NCBI GenBank assembly: GCA_030418545.1
Contig: QAIB01000001.1
Span: 1,116,001-1,180,000, forward strand
Source of the DNA: Xenophilus aerolatus
GTDB lineage: Bacteria; Pseudomonadota; Gammaproteobacteria; Burkholderiales; Burkholderiaceae_C
Direction of reading: 5' to 3'
Length of the DNA: 64,000 bases
Shown: positions 26,913 to 35,036 of the stretch, piece after piece
Position numbering within the stretch: position 1 is the stretch's first letter
Layout of the letters: the number at the start of each line of letters is the position of its first letter
Made by a program: the position numbers and the translations under genes
The notes under the pieces: generated by a model
Databases searched by the model: none
What the model saw: only the letters and a program-made list of their open reading frames with translations
What the model was told of the DNA's origin: nothing

Positions 26913-27346
26913 CGGAGATCGACGTCCATTTCAATGCACCTGACAAGGTGCATCACGCCTGCCGACTGTTGCGCAAGGCGGTCGTGACGGCGGGCGCGAA
27001 AGTTGCCGTCGCCGGTGACAAGGCCACCCTGGACATCCTCGACGCATCGCTCTGGCAGTTCTCTGCTACCGACTTCATTGCGCATTGCCGCGGCGATGCG
27101 GAGGAGGAAGTCCTGGTACGTTCGCCGGTCGTGCTGCTCGACGCGCCGTCGCAGGGTGCGCAGGCGCACCGTCAGGTGCTGGTCAACCTCGGTTGCGACT
27201 TGCCGGTGGGGTTCGAGCGCTTCGAGCGCCTGATCGACGTGGTCGGCACCGAACAAGCAGAGCGGCAGTCCGGTCGCCAGCGCTGGCGCCACTACGCCGA
27301 ACGTGGCTACGCCATCACGCGGCACGACGTCGGCGGTCGGCGCTGA
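26909..27346 (+). CDS. holC: DNA polymerase III chi subunit
   Basis: 145 residues from a GTG at 26909, which overlaps the pepA TGA by 4 bases. The protein begins VTEIDVHFNAPDKVHHACRL and contains the typical HolC pattern of FIAHCRGD and PVVLLD. Chi links the clamp loader (through psi) to single-stranded DNA-binding protein. Co-translation with pepA is conserved in beta- and gammaproteobacteria. No psi gene is in the window. Confidence 0.93.
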   Translation: MTEIDVHFNAPDKVHHACRLLRKAVVTAGAKVAVAGDKATLDILDASLWQFSATDFIAHCRGDAEEEVLVRSPVVLLDAPSQGAQAHRQVLVNLGCDLPVGFERFERLIDVVGTEQAERQSGRQRWRHYAERGYAITRHDVGGRR

Positions 27347-27379
27347 GCGCCAGCCGCGGAAGTCCGATCGACTGTCTCC

Positions 27380-27859
27380 ATGAATTCCGGTCCGCGCACA
27401 CCGCCGCGTTTCGTCCCGACCTTGACGACGGTGGTCGACCTGTCGGCGCCACCGCCGTCGGAGCCGGCGCCCCAGCCGTCCGAGCCGTTCGAGCCGATGC
27501 CCGTGATCGAGGCGGAATCGCCACCTGCCCCACCCGAGGCGCAGCCCCTGCCGCCGGTGCCGGCCGAGACGCCGGTGCCGCCTGCTCGACCGGCCTTCGC
27601 GGCCCTCACGGACGCCGATGCCTTCCGCATCGAAGAGGACCTGCTGCACCGCGTTCTGCAACGCATCGATCTTTCGCTCGAGGAGCGTCTGACGGAGGCG
27701 GTGTCTGCCGCCGTGCAGCAGCAACTCGACGCCATGCTGCCCAGGTTGCGCGACGAAATCGAGACCGTTTTGCGCTCGCTCGTCGTCGAGGCGCTGGCCC
27801 GGGAACTTTCGGAAAACACAGGGTCTGCGCCGGGTTCCGGCGCACCAGCCTTGGGCTAA
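27380..27859 (+). CDS. Proline-rich protein of unknown function downstream of holC
   Basis: 159 residues without signal peptide or membrane helix. Residues about 24-72 are a low-complexity Pro/Ala/Glu segment (PPPSEPAPQPSEPFEPMP and similar). Residues about 78-145 are an amphipathic helical region (EEDLLHRVLQRIDLSLEERL, VSAAVQQQLDAMLPRLRDEI), probably coiled coil. The architecture, a flexible linker plus a helical oligomerisation segment, suggests a scaffold or adaptor. It lies 33 bases after holC and is likely co-transcribed. I do not recognise a named family. Confidence 0.75.
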   Translation: MNSGPRTPPRFVPTLTTVVDLSAPPPSEPAPQPSEPFEPMPVIEAESPPAPPEAQPLPPVPAETPVPPARPAFAALTDADAFRIEEDLLHRVLQRIDLSLEERLTEAVSAAVQQQLDAMLPRLRDEIETVLRSLVVEALARELSENTGSAPGSGAPALG

Positions 27860-27987
27860 ACTGCGCCGCGGGTCGATGGCGCGAGGGTGCTGCGATCGGG
27901 GTGCCGGCGCGGTTTTTGCTGAGCTCAAGCACCCGGATTCGAACGACCGGTTTATCAACTCTATTCCTCATGTTCTGGAGGTTCCCC

Positions 27988-29199
27988 ATGCAATTGAAAT
28001 GGACTGCGGTCGCACTGGCTGCTCTCTCGGTGGTGGCTTGCGGCAAGAAAGAAGAAGCCGCCGCTCCTGCCGCTGCTCCTGCGCCTACCGCCGCCGCACC
28101 CGCGCCCGCAGCACCTCCTGCCGCCGACACACTCGTCGTGAAGATCGGCCACGTCGGCCCGACGAGCGGCGCCATCGCCCACCTCGGCAAGGACAACGAG
28201 CTGGGTGCCAAGATGGCCATCGAGGACCTCAATGCCAAGCAGCTGAAGATCGGTGACTAGGTCGCCAAGTTCGAGCTGGTGGCCGAAGACGATGCCGGCG
28301 ATCCGAAGCAGGGCACCGCCGTTGCCCAGAAGCTGGTCGACGAGAAGGTCAACGGCGTGGTCGGTCACCTGAACTCGGGCACGACCATCCCCGCATCGAA
28401 GCTGTACAGCGATGCAGGCATCCCGCAGGTTTCGCCCTCGGCCACCAACCCCAAGTACACCCGCCAGGGCTTCAAGACGGCCTTCCGCGTGGTGGCTGAC
28501 GACACCCAACTGGGCGGCACGCTGGGCAAGTACGCTGTCGAAACCCTGAAGGGAAAGAACATTGCGGTGATCGACGATCGCACGGCCTATGGCCAGGGCG
28601 TCGCCGAGGAATTCGAGAAGGCCGCCAAGGCCGCCGGCGGCACGATCGTCGGCCACGAGTTCACGACCGACAAGTCGACGGACTTCAACGCCATCCTGAC
28701 CAAGCTCAAGGGTGCCAAGCCCGACATCCTGTTCTTCGGCGGCATGGACGCGGTCGGCGGTCCGATGCTCAAGCAGGTCAAGCAACTCGGCCTGAACGTC
28801 AAGTTCATGGGCGGCGACGGCCTGTGCACCGGCGAACTGGCCAAGCTGGCTGGCGACGCCATCGGCGAAGACATGGTGGTGTGTGCCGAAGCCGGCGGCG
28901 TGGACGGCGACTTCAAGGCGCCGCTCGACAAGTTCAAGGCCGACTTCAAGGCCAAGAATGGCGTCGACGTGCAGATCTACGCGCCGTACGTGTACGACGC
29001 GGTCAACGTCCTGGCCGACTCGATGGTGCGCGCGGGCTCGTCCGATCCGGCGAAGTACCTGCCGGAAGTCGGCAAGACCAACTACAAGGGCGTGACCGGT
29101 CCCATCGCCTTCGACGAGAAGGGCGACATCAAGAACGGTGCCCTGACGCTGTACACCTACAAGGGCGGCCAGCGCACGCAGATCGCCGTCGTTCGCTGA
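27988..29199 (+). pseudogene. Branched-chain amino-acid ABC transporter binding lipoprotein with in-frame amber codon
   Basis: The frame runs 403 codons from ATG 27988, which has a GGAGG ribosome-binding site, but codon 91 is TAG (28258-28260). Both sides are in the same frame and read as one normal type-1 periplasmic receptor: lipobox SVVAC (Cys18), an Ala/Pro spacer, DTLVVKIGHVGPTSGAIAHLGKD, [stop], VAKFELVAEDDAGDPKQGTA, SGTTIPASK, NPKYTRQGFKTAFR and a final YKGGQRTQIAVVR. Family members usually carry Lys, Gln or Glu at this surface-exposed position, so one base change (for example AAG to TAG) explains it. No further decay is visible, so the event is recent, a sequencing error, or suppressed. 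A good terminator follows. Confidence 0.85.
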
Positions 29200-29219
29200 T
29201 CGACAGCACGAACGCCTGC

Positions 29220-29246
29220 AAGGGGACCTCCGGGTCCCCTTTTTTC
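29220..29246 (+). terminator. Rho-independent terminator after the amino-acid-binding protein gene
   Basis: The stem AAGGGGACC/GGTCCCCTT with loop TCCG runs into a tract of T residues. It starts 21 bases after the stop codon at 29199. Confidence 0.92.
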
Positions 29247-29375
29247 TTGGCTGCGGCGGGCGGAGGGATGCATGGGAATACCCGCGGAGGGAAAACCCGT
29301 TGAATACTTTCGATGAATTGCGCGGGGTCGGGCGCCTTCATATGCTGGTCACAAGATCAACACTCCAGCCGTGCC

Positions 29376-29564
29376 ATGAGAACCGTTCTGTTGCTGTCCA
29401 GTGCCCTGTTGTCCATCGGGCTCCTTCTGAGCGTCGGCCCGCTGGGCCTGGTCGCGTGCTTCGCCCTGTGCCTGCTGAGCTTGCTCGTGTCGGTGCAAGG
29501 CCCCGCCGTTTCCCGGCATGAAGGCGCGCTGCGCCCGGCCGTCGGGGCGGAAACGCTCTACTGA
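29376..29564 (+). CDS. Small hydrophobic protein of unknown function
   Basis: 62 residues. MRTVLLLSSALLSIGLLLSVGPLGLVACFALCLLSLLVSV forms one long or two short membrane helices, followed by a 20-residue polar tail. It lies between two terminators with its own space upstream (129 bases), so it would be a separate unit. The hydrophobic pattern is non-random, but no family is recognised and no strong ribosome-binding site is visible. It could be a small membrane protein or a chance frame. Confidence 0.45.
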   Translation: MRTVLLLSSALLSIGLLLSVGPLGLVACFALCLLSLLVSVQGPAVSRHEGALRPAVGAETLY

Positions 29565-29604
29565 GAAACCCGGACGCGCACGCGCGGCGCGATCGCAAAA
29601 AAAG

Positions 29605-29628
29605 AAACGGGCCGAAAGGCCCGTTTTT
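29605..29628. terminator. Bidirectional terminator between small ORF and tRNA-Ser
   Basis: The stem ACGGGCC/GGCCCGT with a GAAA tetraloop has a T-run on the right and an A-rich run on the left. It can end transcription of the small plus-strand gene and of the minus-strand tRNA. Confidence 0.85.
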
Positions 29629-29639
29629 CATGTGTGTCC

Positions 29640-29730
29640 TGGCGGAGCAGGCGGGATTCGAACCCGCGGTGGGCTATTAACCCACACACGCTTTCCAGGC
29701 GTGCGACTTAAACCACTCATCCACCGCTCC
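29640..29730 (-). tRNA. tRNA-Ser (anticodon GGA)
   Basis: A 91-nt class II tRNA including an encoded CCA end. The acceptor stem GGAGCGG pairs with CTGCTCC, with one G-U pair. The anticodon stem-loop CACGC-CTGGAAA-GCGTG gives anticodon GGA, reading UCC and UCU. A long variable arm (GGGTTAATAGCCC) and the T-loop TTCGAAT are present, as expected for a serine tRNA. A GNRA-loop terminator lies just downstream on the minus strand. Confidence 0.97.
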
Positions 29731-29746
29731 AGGTGAGCCCGCTATT

Positions 29747-30673
29747 CTAGCCTGCCGAAGGGCCTGTCTTGCCGGCCTGCACCATGCGCATGGCCGAAGC
29801 GATGAGCGAGGCCGTCTCCGTCATGGTGCTGGGCACGATCAGCGTGGTGGTGGCGTCGGCTGCCACCTTGCCGTAGGCATCCACGGCGCGTTCGGCCACC
29901 TTGAGCTGCACCGCCTGTTCGCCTCCCGGCTGGCGGATGGCCGCGGCCACGCGTTCGATGGCGCCGGCCGTCGCCTCGGCCACCGCGGTGATCGCAGCCG
30001 CCTCGCCCTGTGCGTTGTTGATGGCGGCCTGCTTCTCGCCCTCGGAGCGCGCGATGAAGGCCTCGCGCTCGCCGGTGGCGATGTTGATCTGTTCCTGCCG
30101 ACGCCCTTCGGAGGCCGCGATCAGTGCGCGCTTCTCGCGCTCGGCCGTGATCTGCCGCTGCATGGCCTGCAGGATCTCCTTGGGCGGCGTCAGGTCCTTG
30201 ATCTCGTAGCGCAACACCTTCACGCCCCAGTTGAGCGCAGCCTCGTCGATGGCCGCCACCACCTGGGCGTTGATGATGTCGCGCTCCTCGAAGGTCTTGT
30301 CCAGTTCCAGCTTGCCGATCACGCTGCGCAGCGAGGTCTGCGCCAGCTGCGTGACGGCGACGATGTAGTTGGACGAGCCGTAGCTGGCTCGCATCGGGTC
30401 CGTGACCTGGAAGTACAGGATGCCGTCGACCTGCAGCTGCGTGTTGTCGCGCGTGATGCAGATCTGGCTGGGCACGTCGAGCGGGATCTCCTTCAGGCTG
30501 TGCTTGTAGGCCACCTTGTCGATGAAGGGGATGAGGAAGTTGGGCCCCGGCGTCATGGTGCCGTGGTACTTGCCCAGGCGCTCGCGCACCCAGGCGTTCT
30601 GCTGCGGCACGAACTTGATCGACTGCCAGATGAAGATCACCGCGATGACGAGGATGACGGCTGCGACTTCCAT
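29747..30673 (-). CDS. SPFH/Band 7 membrane protein (QmcA/stomatin type)
   Basis: 308 residues. One N-terminal membrane helix (AAVILVIAVIFIWQSIKFV) is followed by an SPFH domain (VRERLGKYHGTMTPGPNFLIPFID, LDVPSQICITRDN, TSLRSVIGKLELD) and a long coiled-coil region rich in Ala/Glu (about residues 180-260). These proteins oligomerise into large rings in the membrane and affect protease and membrane quality control. The upstream NfeD-type gene, 23 bases away, is its usual partner. Confidence 0.94.
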   Translation of the reverse strand: MEVAAVILVIAVIFIWQSIKFVPQQNAWVRERLGKYHGTMTPGPNFLIPFIDKVAYKHSLKEIPLDVPSQICITRDNTQLQVDGILYFQVTDPMRASYGSSNYIVAVTQLAQTSLRSVIGKLELDKTFEERDIINAQVVAAIDEAALNWGVKVLRYEIKDLTPPKEILQAMQRQITAEREKRALIAASEGRRQEQINIATGEREAFIARSEGEKQAAINNAQGEAAAITAVAEATAGAIERVAAAIRQPGGEQAVQLKVAERAVDAYGKVAADATTTLIVPSTMTETASLIASAMRMVQAGKTGPSAG

Positions 30674-30696
30674 GACTCTTCCTTTGCTTTGTTGAT

Positions 30697-31119
30697 TCAG
30701 ATCTTCTCGACGACGAGGCGGTTGCCCACCACTTCGACGATCCGGTTCAGCCCGGCCACCGGCATGGCACCAGGCCGCACGACCACCGTCCATTGCGCAC
30801 CGCGGTGCCGCACGGTGGCGGTGCCGTCGGGGTTCCAGGCTTCCACATGGACGCTTTCGCCCACGTCGAGGTTGAGGTCGCGGCTGGCTTCGCTGGGCAC
30901 GATCGGCGCGCCGCGGTGGGTGAGGTACCACGCCACAACGGCACCCACGCCGACGACGGCCGCCACCACAAGCTGTACCGTGATTGCGAAGCCCAGGTGG
31001 GCGGACACCGCCGCCGCCGCGAAGGCGATGCCGATCAGCAGCAGGTAGACGGTGCCCGACAGCAGTTCGAGCGCCACGGCCGCACCAGCCAGCAGCCACC
31101 ACAGGGTTGAATTCGCCAT
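30697..31119 (-). CDS. NfeD-family membrane protein
   Basis: 140 residues. Two or three hydrophobic helices in residues 5-70 are followed by a C-terminal OB-fold domain (GESVHVEAWNPDGTATVRHRGAQWTVV). This is the short NfeD1b form that is normally encoded with SPFH proteins, as here. It is thought to act as a partner of the SPFH ring; the detailed role is unclear. It is divergent from the decarboxylase gene. Confidence 0.92.
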   Translation of the reverse strand: MANSTLWWLLAGAAVALELLSGTVYLLLIGIAFAAAAVSAHLGFAITVQLVVAAVVGVGAVVAWYLTHRGAPIVPSEASRDLNLDVGESVHVEAWNPDGTATVRHRGAQWTVVVRPGAMPVAGLNRIVEVVGNRLVVEKI

Positions 31120-31235
31120 CTCATCTCCTCTCTCGCGGACGGGCCCCGATTCTGGGGCATCGGCACCATGCCCCGTTCATTTGAATTCCTTACACTTCGC
31201 GCCTTTATTCGCACGCCCGACCGGAGCCAGCGCCC

Positions 31236-33590
31236 ATGAAATTCCGCTTTCCCATCGTCATCATCGACGAGGACTTCCGCTCCGAGAACACCTCGGGCCT
31301 GGGCATCCGTGCCCTGGCGCAGGCCATCGAGTCGGAAGGGTTCGAGGTCCTGGGCGTGACCAGCTACGGCGACCTGTCGCAGTTCGCCCAGCAGCAGAGC
31401 CGGGCCAGCGCCTTCATCCTGTCGATCGACGACGAGGAGTTCAGCGGCGGGCCGGACATGGACCCGGCCGTGCTCAACCTGCGCACCTTCATCGACGAGG
31501 TGCGCCGCAAGAACACCGACGTCCCGATCTACATCTACGGCGAGACGAAGACCTCGCGCCACCTGCCCAACGACATCCTGCGCGAACTGCACGGCTTCAT
31601 CCACATGTTCGAGGACACGCCGGAGTTCGTGGCCCGCCACATCATCCGCGAGGCCAAGAGCTACCTCGAGGGCGTGCAGCCGCCGTTCTTCAAGGCGCTG
31701 CTCGACTACGCGGAGGACGGCTCCTATTCCTGGCATTGCCCGGGCCACTCGGGCGGCGTGGCGTTCCTGAAGAGCCCGGTGGGCCAGATGTTCCACCAGT
31801 TCTTCGGCGAGAACATGCTGCGCGCCGACGTGTGCAACGCCGTGGAAGAACTCGGGCAGCTGCTCGACCACACCGGCCCGGTGGCCGAGAGCGAGCGCAA
31901 TGCGGCGCGCATCTTCAATGCCGACCACTGCTTCTTCGTCACCAACGGCACCAGCACCAGCAACAAGATGGTCTGGCACCACACGGTGGCGCCGGGCGAC
32001 GTGGTGGTCGTGGACCGCAACTGCCACAAGTCCAACCTGCACGCCATCATCATGACCGGCGCGATCCCGGTCTTCCTCAAGCCCACGCGCAACCACTTCG
32101 GCATCATCGGGCCCATCCCGCGCCAGGAGTTCGACGTCGAGTCGATCAAGGCGAAGATCCGCGCCAACCCGCTGCTCAAGGGTGTCGACGCCGACACGGT
32201 CAAGCCGCGCATCCTGACCCTCACCCAGTCGACCTACGACGGCGTGGTCTACAACACCGAGACGATCAAGAAGGCGGTGGACGGCTACGTCGACACGCTG
32301 CACTTCGACGAGGCCTGGCTGCCGCACGCGGCCTTCCATCCCTTCTACGGCCCCTACCACGCCATGGGCAAGAAGCGGGCGCGTCCCCAGGAGACGCTGG
32401 TGTTCTCGACCCAGTCGACGCACAAGCTGCTGGCGGGCATCAGCCAGGCCAGCCACGTGCTGGTGCAGGATTCGCAGCATCGCAAGCTGGACCGGCACCT
32501 CTTCAACGAGGCCTTCCTGATGCACACCAGCACCTCGCCGCAGTACGCGATCATCGCCAGCTGCGATGTCGCGGCCGCGATGATGGAGCCGCCCGGCGGC
32601 ACGGCCCTGGTGGAGGAGAGCATCCTGGAAGCGCTGGACTTCCGCCGCGCGATGCGCCAGGTCGAGGCCGAATTCGGCGAGAACGACTGGTGGTTCAAGG
32701 TCTGGGGACCCGACAAGCTTGCCGAAGAGGGCATCGGCCGGGCCGACGACTGGGTCATCAAGGGCGACGACCGCGATGCCAAGTGGCACGGTTTCGGCGT
32801 GCTGGCGGACGGCTTCAACATGCTCGACCCGATCAAGTCGACCATCGTGACGCCCGGGCTGGACATGGACGGCAACTTCGCCGAGAGCGGCATTCCGGCC
32901 AGCATCGTCACCAAGTTCCTGGCCGAGCACGGCGTGATCGTGGAGAAGACGGGCCTGTACAGCTTCTTCATCATGTTCACCATCGGCATCACCAAAGGCC
33001 GCTGGAACACGCTGCTCACGGCCTTGCAGCAGTTCAAGGACGACTACGAGCGCAACCAGCCGATGTGGCGCATCCTTCCGGAGTTCTGCCAGCAGCACAA
33101 GCGCTACGAGCGCATGGGCCTGCGCGACCTGTGCCAGCACGTGCACAAGATGTACGCCGAGTACGACATCGCCCGCCTGACCACCGAGATGTACCTGTCG
33201 GACCTCACGCCCGCGATGAAGCCCAGCGACGCCTATGCGCACATCGCGCACCGCAAGACCGAGCGCGTCGAGATCGACCACCTCGAGGGCCGCATCACGA
33301 CCAGCCTCATCACGCCGTACCCGCCGGGCATCCCGCTGCTGATCCCGGGCGAGGTGTTCAACAAGAAGATCGTCGACTACCTCAAGTTCTCGCGCGAATT
33401 CAACACCAAGTGCCCGGGCTTCGAGACCGACATCCACGGCCTGGTCGAGCTCGAGGACGAGGACGGCAACGTGCGCTACTACGCCGACTGCGTGGCGGCG
33501 GGCCGTGGCGAGCAGGACCCGCAACCGCTGGCCAGGGAGGACAACCTGGTGCAGGTCGGCGCCGACGGACCCTTCGGCCGGACGGTCTGA
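31236..33590 (+). CDS. Arginine/lysine/ornithine decarboxylase (OKR_DC family)
   Basis: 784 residues, the size of acid-inducible biodegradative decarboxylases. The N-terminal response-regulator-like wing domain (FPIVIIDEDFRSENTSGLG) is followed by the PLP core (WHCPGHSGGVAFLKSPVG, TNGTSTSNKMVW, FDEAW) with the Schiff-base lysine in STQSTHKLLAG, and a C-terminal domain with TPYPPGIPLLIPGE. It removes CO2 from arginine, lysine or ornithine to give polyamines and consume protons. Overall sequence recalls AdiA-type arginine decarboxylases, but I cannot fix the substrate. No antiporter gene adjoins it, which argues for polyamine synthesis rather than acid resistance. Confidence 0.94.
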   Translation: MKFRFPIVIIDEDFRSENTSGLGIRALAQAIESEGFEVLGVTSYGDLSQFAQQQSRASAFILSIDDEEFSGGPDMDPAVLNLRTFIDEVRRKNTDVPIYIYGETKTSRHLPNDILRELHGFIHMFEDTPEFVARHIIREAKSYLEGVQPPFFKALLDYAEDGSYSWHCPGHSGGVAFLKSPVGQMFHQFFGENMLRADVCNAVEELGQLLDHTGPVAESERNAARIFNADHCFFVTNGTSTSNKMVWHHTVAPGDVVVVDRNCHKSNLHAIIMTGAIPVFLKPTRNHFGIIGPIPRQEFDVESIKAKIRANPLLKGVDADTVKPRILTLTQSTYDGVVYNTETIKKAVDGYVDTLHFDEAWLPHAAFHPFYGPYHAMGKKRARPQETLVFSTQSTHKLLAGISQASHVLVQDSQHRKLDRHLFNEAFLMHTSTSPQYAIIASCDVAAAMMEPPGGTALVEESILEALDFRRAMRQVEAEFGENDWWFKVWGPDKLAEEGIGRADDWVIKGDDRDAKWHGFGVLADGFNMLDPIKSTIVTPGLDMDGNFAESGIPASIVTKFLAEHGVIVEKTGLYSFFIMFTIGITKGRWNTLLTALQQFKDDYERNQPMWRILPEFCQQHKRYERMGLRDLCQHVHKMYAEYDIARLTTEMYLSDLTPAMKPSDAYAHIAHRKTERVEIDHLEGRITTSLITPYPPGIPLLIPGEVFNKKIVDYLKFSREFNTKCPGFETDIHGLVELEDEDGNVRYYADCVAAGRGEQDPQPLAREDNLVQVGADGPFGRTV

Positions 33591-33599
33591 GCGGGGGCC

Positions 33600-34469
33600 T
33601 CAGCCGAAGCGCAGCGCCATCACGCCGGCGACCACCACGCCGGTGCCCAGCGCACGCTGCAGGCCGAAGCGCTCCTTGAGCCACAGCGTGCCGATGAGCG
33701 CCGCGAAGAGCACCGAGGTCTCGCGCAGCGCAGCCACCACGGCGACCGGCGCGCGCGTCATGGCCCACAGCGCGATGCCGTAGCTGCCCAGCGAGGCGAT
33801 CGTGCCGAGGCAGGCGATGCGCCAGCGGCCCCCCATGTAGCGCCACGCGGCGGGGCGCCCGCCGGGCCCGCGGCGCCACAGCACCAGCAGCAGGTAGGGC
33901 ACGCCGTCGAAGAGGAAGAGCGCCGCCACGTAGGCGGCCGCATCGCCCGAGGCGCGCACGCCCAGCCCGTCGACCAGGGTGTAGACCGCGATGATGGCGG
34001 CGTTGCACAGCGCGAAGCGCAGCGCCTTGCCACGGTGCCCGCCGCTCGCGTGCAGGCTGGCGGGCGACAGGCCCAGCAGCACCACGCCGGCGCACACCGC
34101 GGCGACGCCCGCCCACGCGATGGGCGAGATGGATTCGCCGATCAGCGCGTGGCTGCTGAGTGCGACCAGCAGCGGCGCGCAGCCGCGCATCACCGGATAG
34201 GTCAGCCCGAGTTCGCCATGCCGGTAGGCGCCGGCCAGCGCGACGTAGTAGCCGATGTGCACCCCCATCGAGGCCAGCAGGTAGGGCCAGGACGCCATCG
34301 CCGGCAGCCCGGTGAACAGCAGCAGCGGCAAGGCCACGAAGAAGCCGAGGCTGTGGATGAGCGCCGTGTCCAGTTCCTTGTCGGTGGACGACTTGATCAG
34401 CGCGTTCCAGCTGGCATGCAGCAGCGCGCCGAAGAGCACCGCGAGCGCGACCGGGCCGGTCAGCGTCAC
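33600..34469 (-). CDS. EamA/DMT-family transporter in the phosphonate locus
   Basis: 289 residues from a GTG at 34469 that overlaps the upstream HD gene stop by 4 bases. About ten membrane helices form two EamA repeats: ALAVLFGALLHASWNALIKSS at the start of the first, and CNAAIIAVYTLVDGLGVRASG at the start of the second. DMT proteins usually export or exchange small metabolites. Tight overlap with the HD gene and position after the GntR regulator imply a role in aminophosphonate use, perhaps moving a product or an amino compound. Substrate unknown. It is convergent with the decarboxylase gene. Confidence 0.9.
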   Translation of the reverse strand: MTLTGPVALAVLFGALLHASWNALIKSSTDKELDTALIHSLGFFVALPLLLFTGLPAMASWPYLLASMGVHIGYYVALAGAYRHGELGLTYPVMRGCAPLLVALSSHALIGESISPIAWAGVAAVCAGVVLLGLSPASLHASGGHRGKALRFALCNAAIIAVYTLVDGLGVRASGDAAAYVAALFLFDGVPYLLLVLWRRGPGGRPAAWRYMGGRWRIACLGTIASLGSYGIALWAMTRAPVAVVAALRETSVLFAALIGTLWLKERFGLQRALGTGVVVAGVMALRFG

Positions 34470-35023
34470 GCCGGCGAGTCCATGCAGCAGCGTCGGGCGC
34501 GTGCCAGGTAGTGGCCCAGAGACGGGGTGGGCAGCCCGGCCTGCTTGGCCGCGTCGTCCCACAACCGGACCCGCACCGCCTCCTGCGCATGGGGCCGGTC
34601 GAGGAAGGCGCGGGCGTCGGCGGGAGAGAAGACGCCGCCCTGCAAGGCCAGGCTGCGCTTGGAATCATCCGACAGCGAGGCCTCGTAGTCCGGCCGCGAC
34701 GCGCAGAGGTAGCGCTTGGCATCGACATGCCAGCGGATCGCGTCGAGCACCCGCTCGGAGAACAAGCCACGCAGGAAGGGCAGGGCGTAGAACTGGTGAA
34801 GGTCGTCGATGCCGCGCAGGGTCGGCGATTCGCCCTGGTCGTTGAGCAGGTGGCCCAGGTCGTGCAACAGGGCGGCCGTGACCAGCTCGTCGTCCGCGCC
34901 GGCCTGCTCGGCGAGCAGGGCGCACTGGAGCGCGTGCTCGAGCTGCGTGACCGGCTCGCCGCTGTATTGCGCCGCGCCCTTGCGCTCGAAGAGCGCCGAG
35001 ATGTCGTCCAGGGTCAGGGCCAC
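34466..35023 (-). CDS. PhnZ-like HD-domain oxygenase of phosphonate catabolism
   Basis: 185 residues matching the phosphonate-operon-associated HDIG family. Compared from memory with PhnZ, every iron ligand has a counterpart at nearly constant offset: His30, His54, Asp55, His58, His76, His99 and Asp156/157. Tyr20 and Glu23, and Lys103, also correspond to substrate-site residues. PhnZ uses a mixed-valent di-iron centre and O2 to cleave 1-hydroxy-2-aminoethylphosphonate to glycine and phosphate. The hydroxylase PhnY that makes this substrate is not in the window. The gene lies 13 bases after the GntR regulator and overlaps the EamA gene. Confidence 0.88.
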   Translation of the reverse strand: MALTLDDISALFERKGAAQYSGEPVTQLEHALQCALLAEQAGADDELVTAALLHDLGHLLNDQGESPTLRGIDDLHQFYALPFLRGLFSERVLDAIRWHVDAKRYLCASRPDYEASLSDDSKRSLALQGGVFSPADARAFLDRPHAQEAVRVRLWDDAAKQAGLPTPSLGHYLARARRCCMDSPA

Positions 35024-35036
35024 GGCACCGTTCCCT

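Noticed and set aside
28279-29199. Independent short gene starting at the ATG after the amber codon
   Set aside because: It would lack signal sequence and first strand of the binding fold; the upstream part is in frame and clearly the missing N-terminus.
29640-29730. tRNA-Ser as integration site of a mobile element
   Set aside because: No integrase, no direct repeat of the tRNA end and only ordinary chromosomal genes on both sides.
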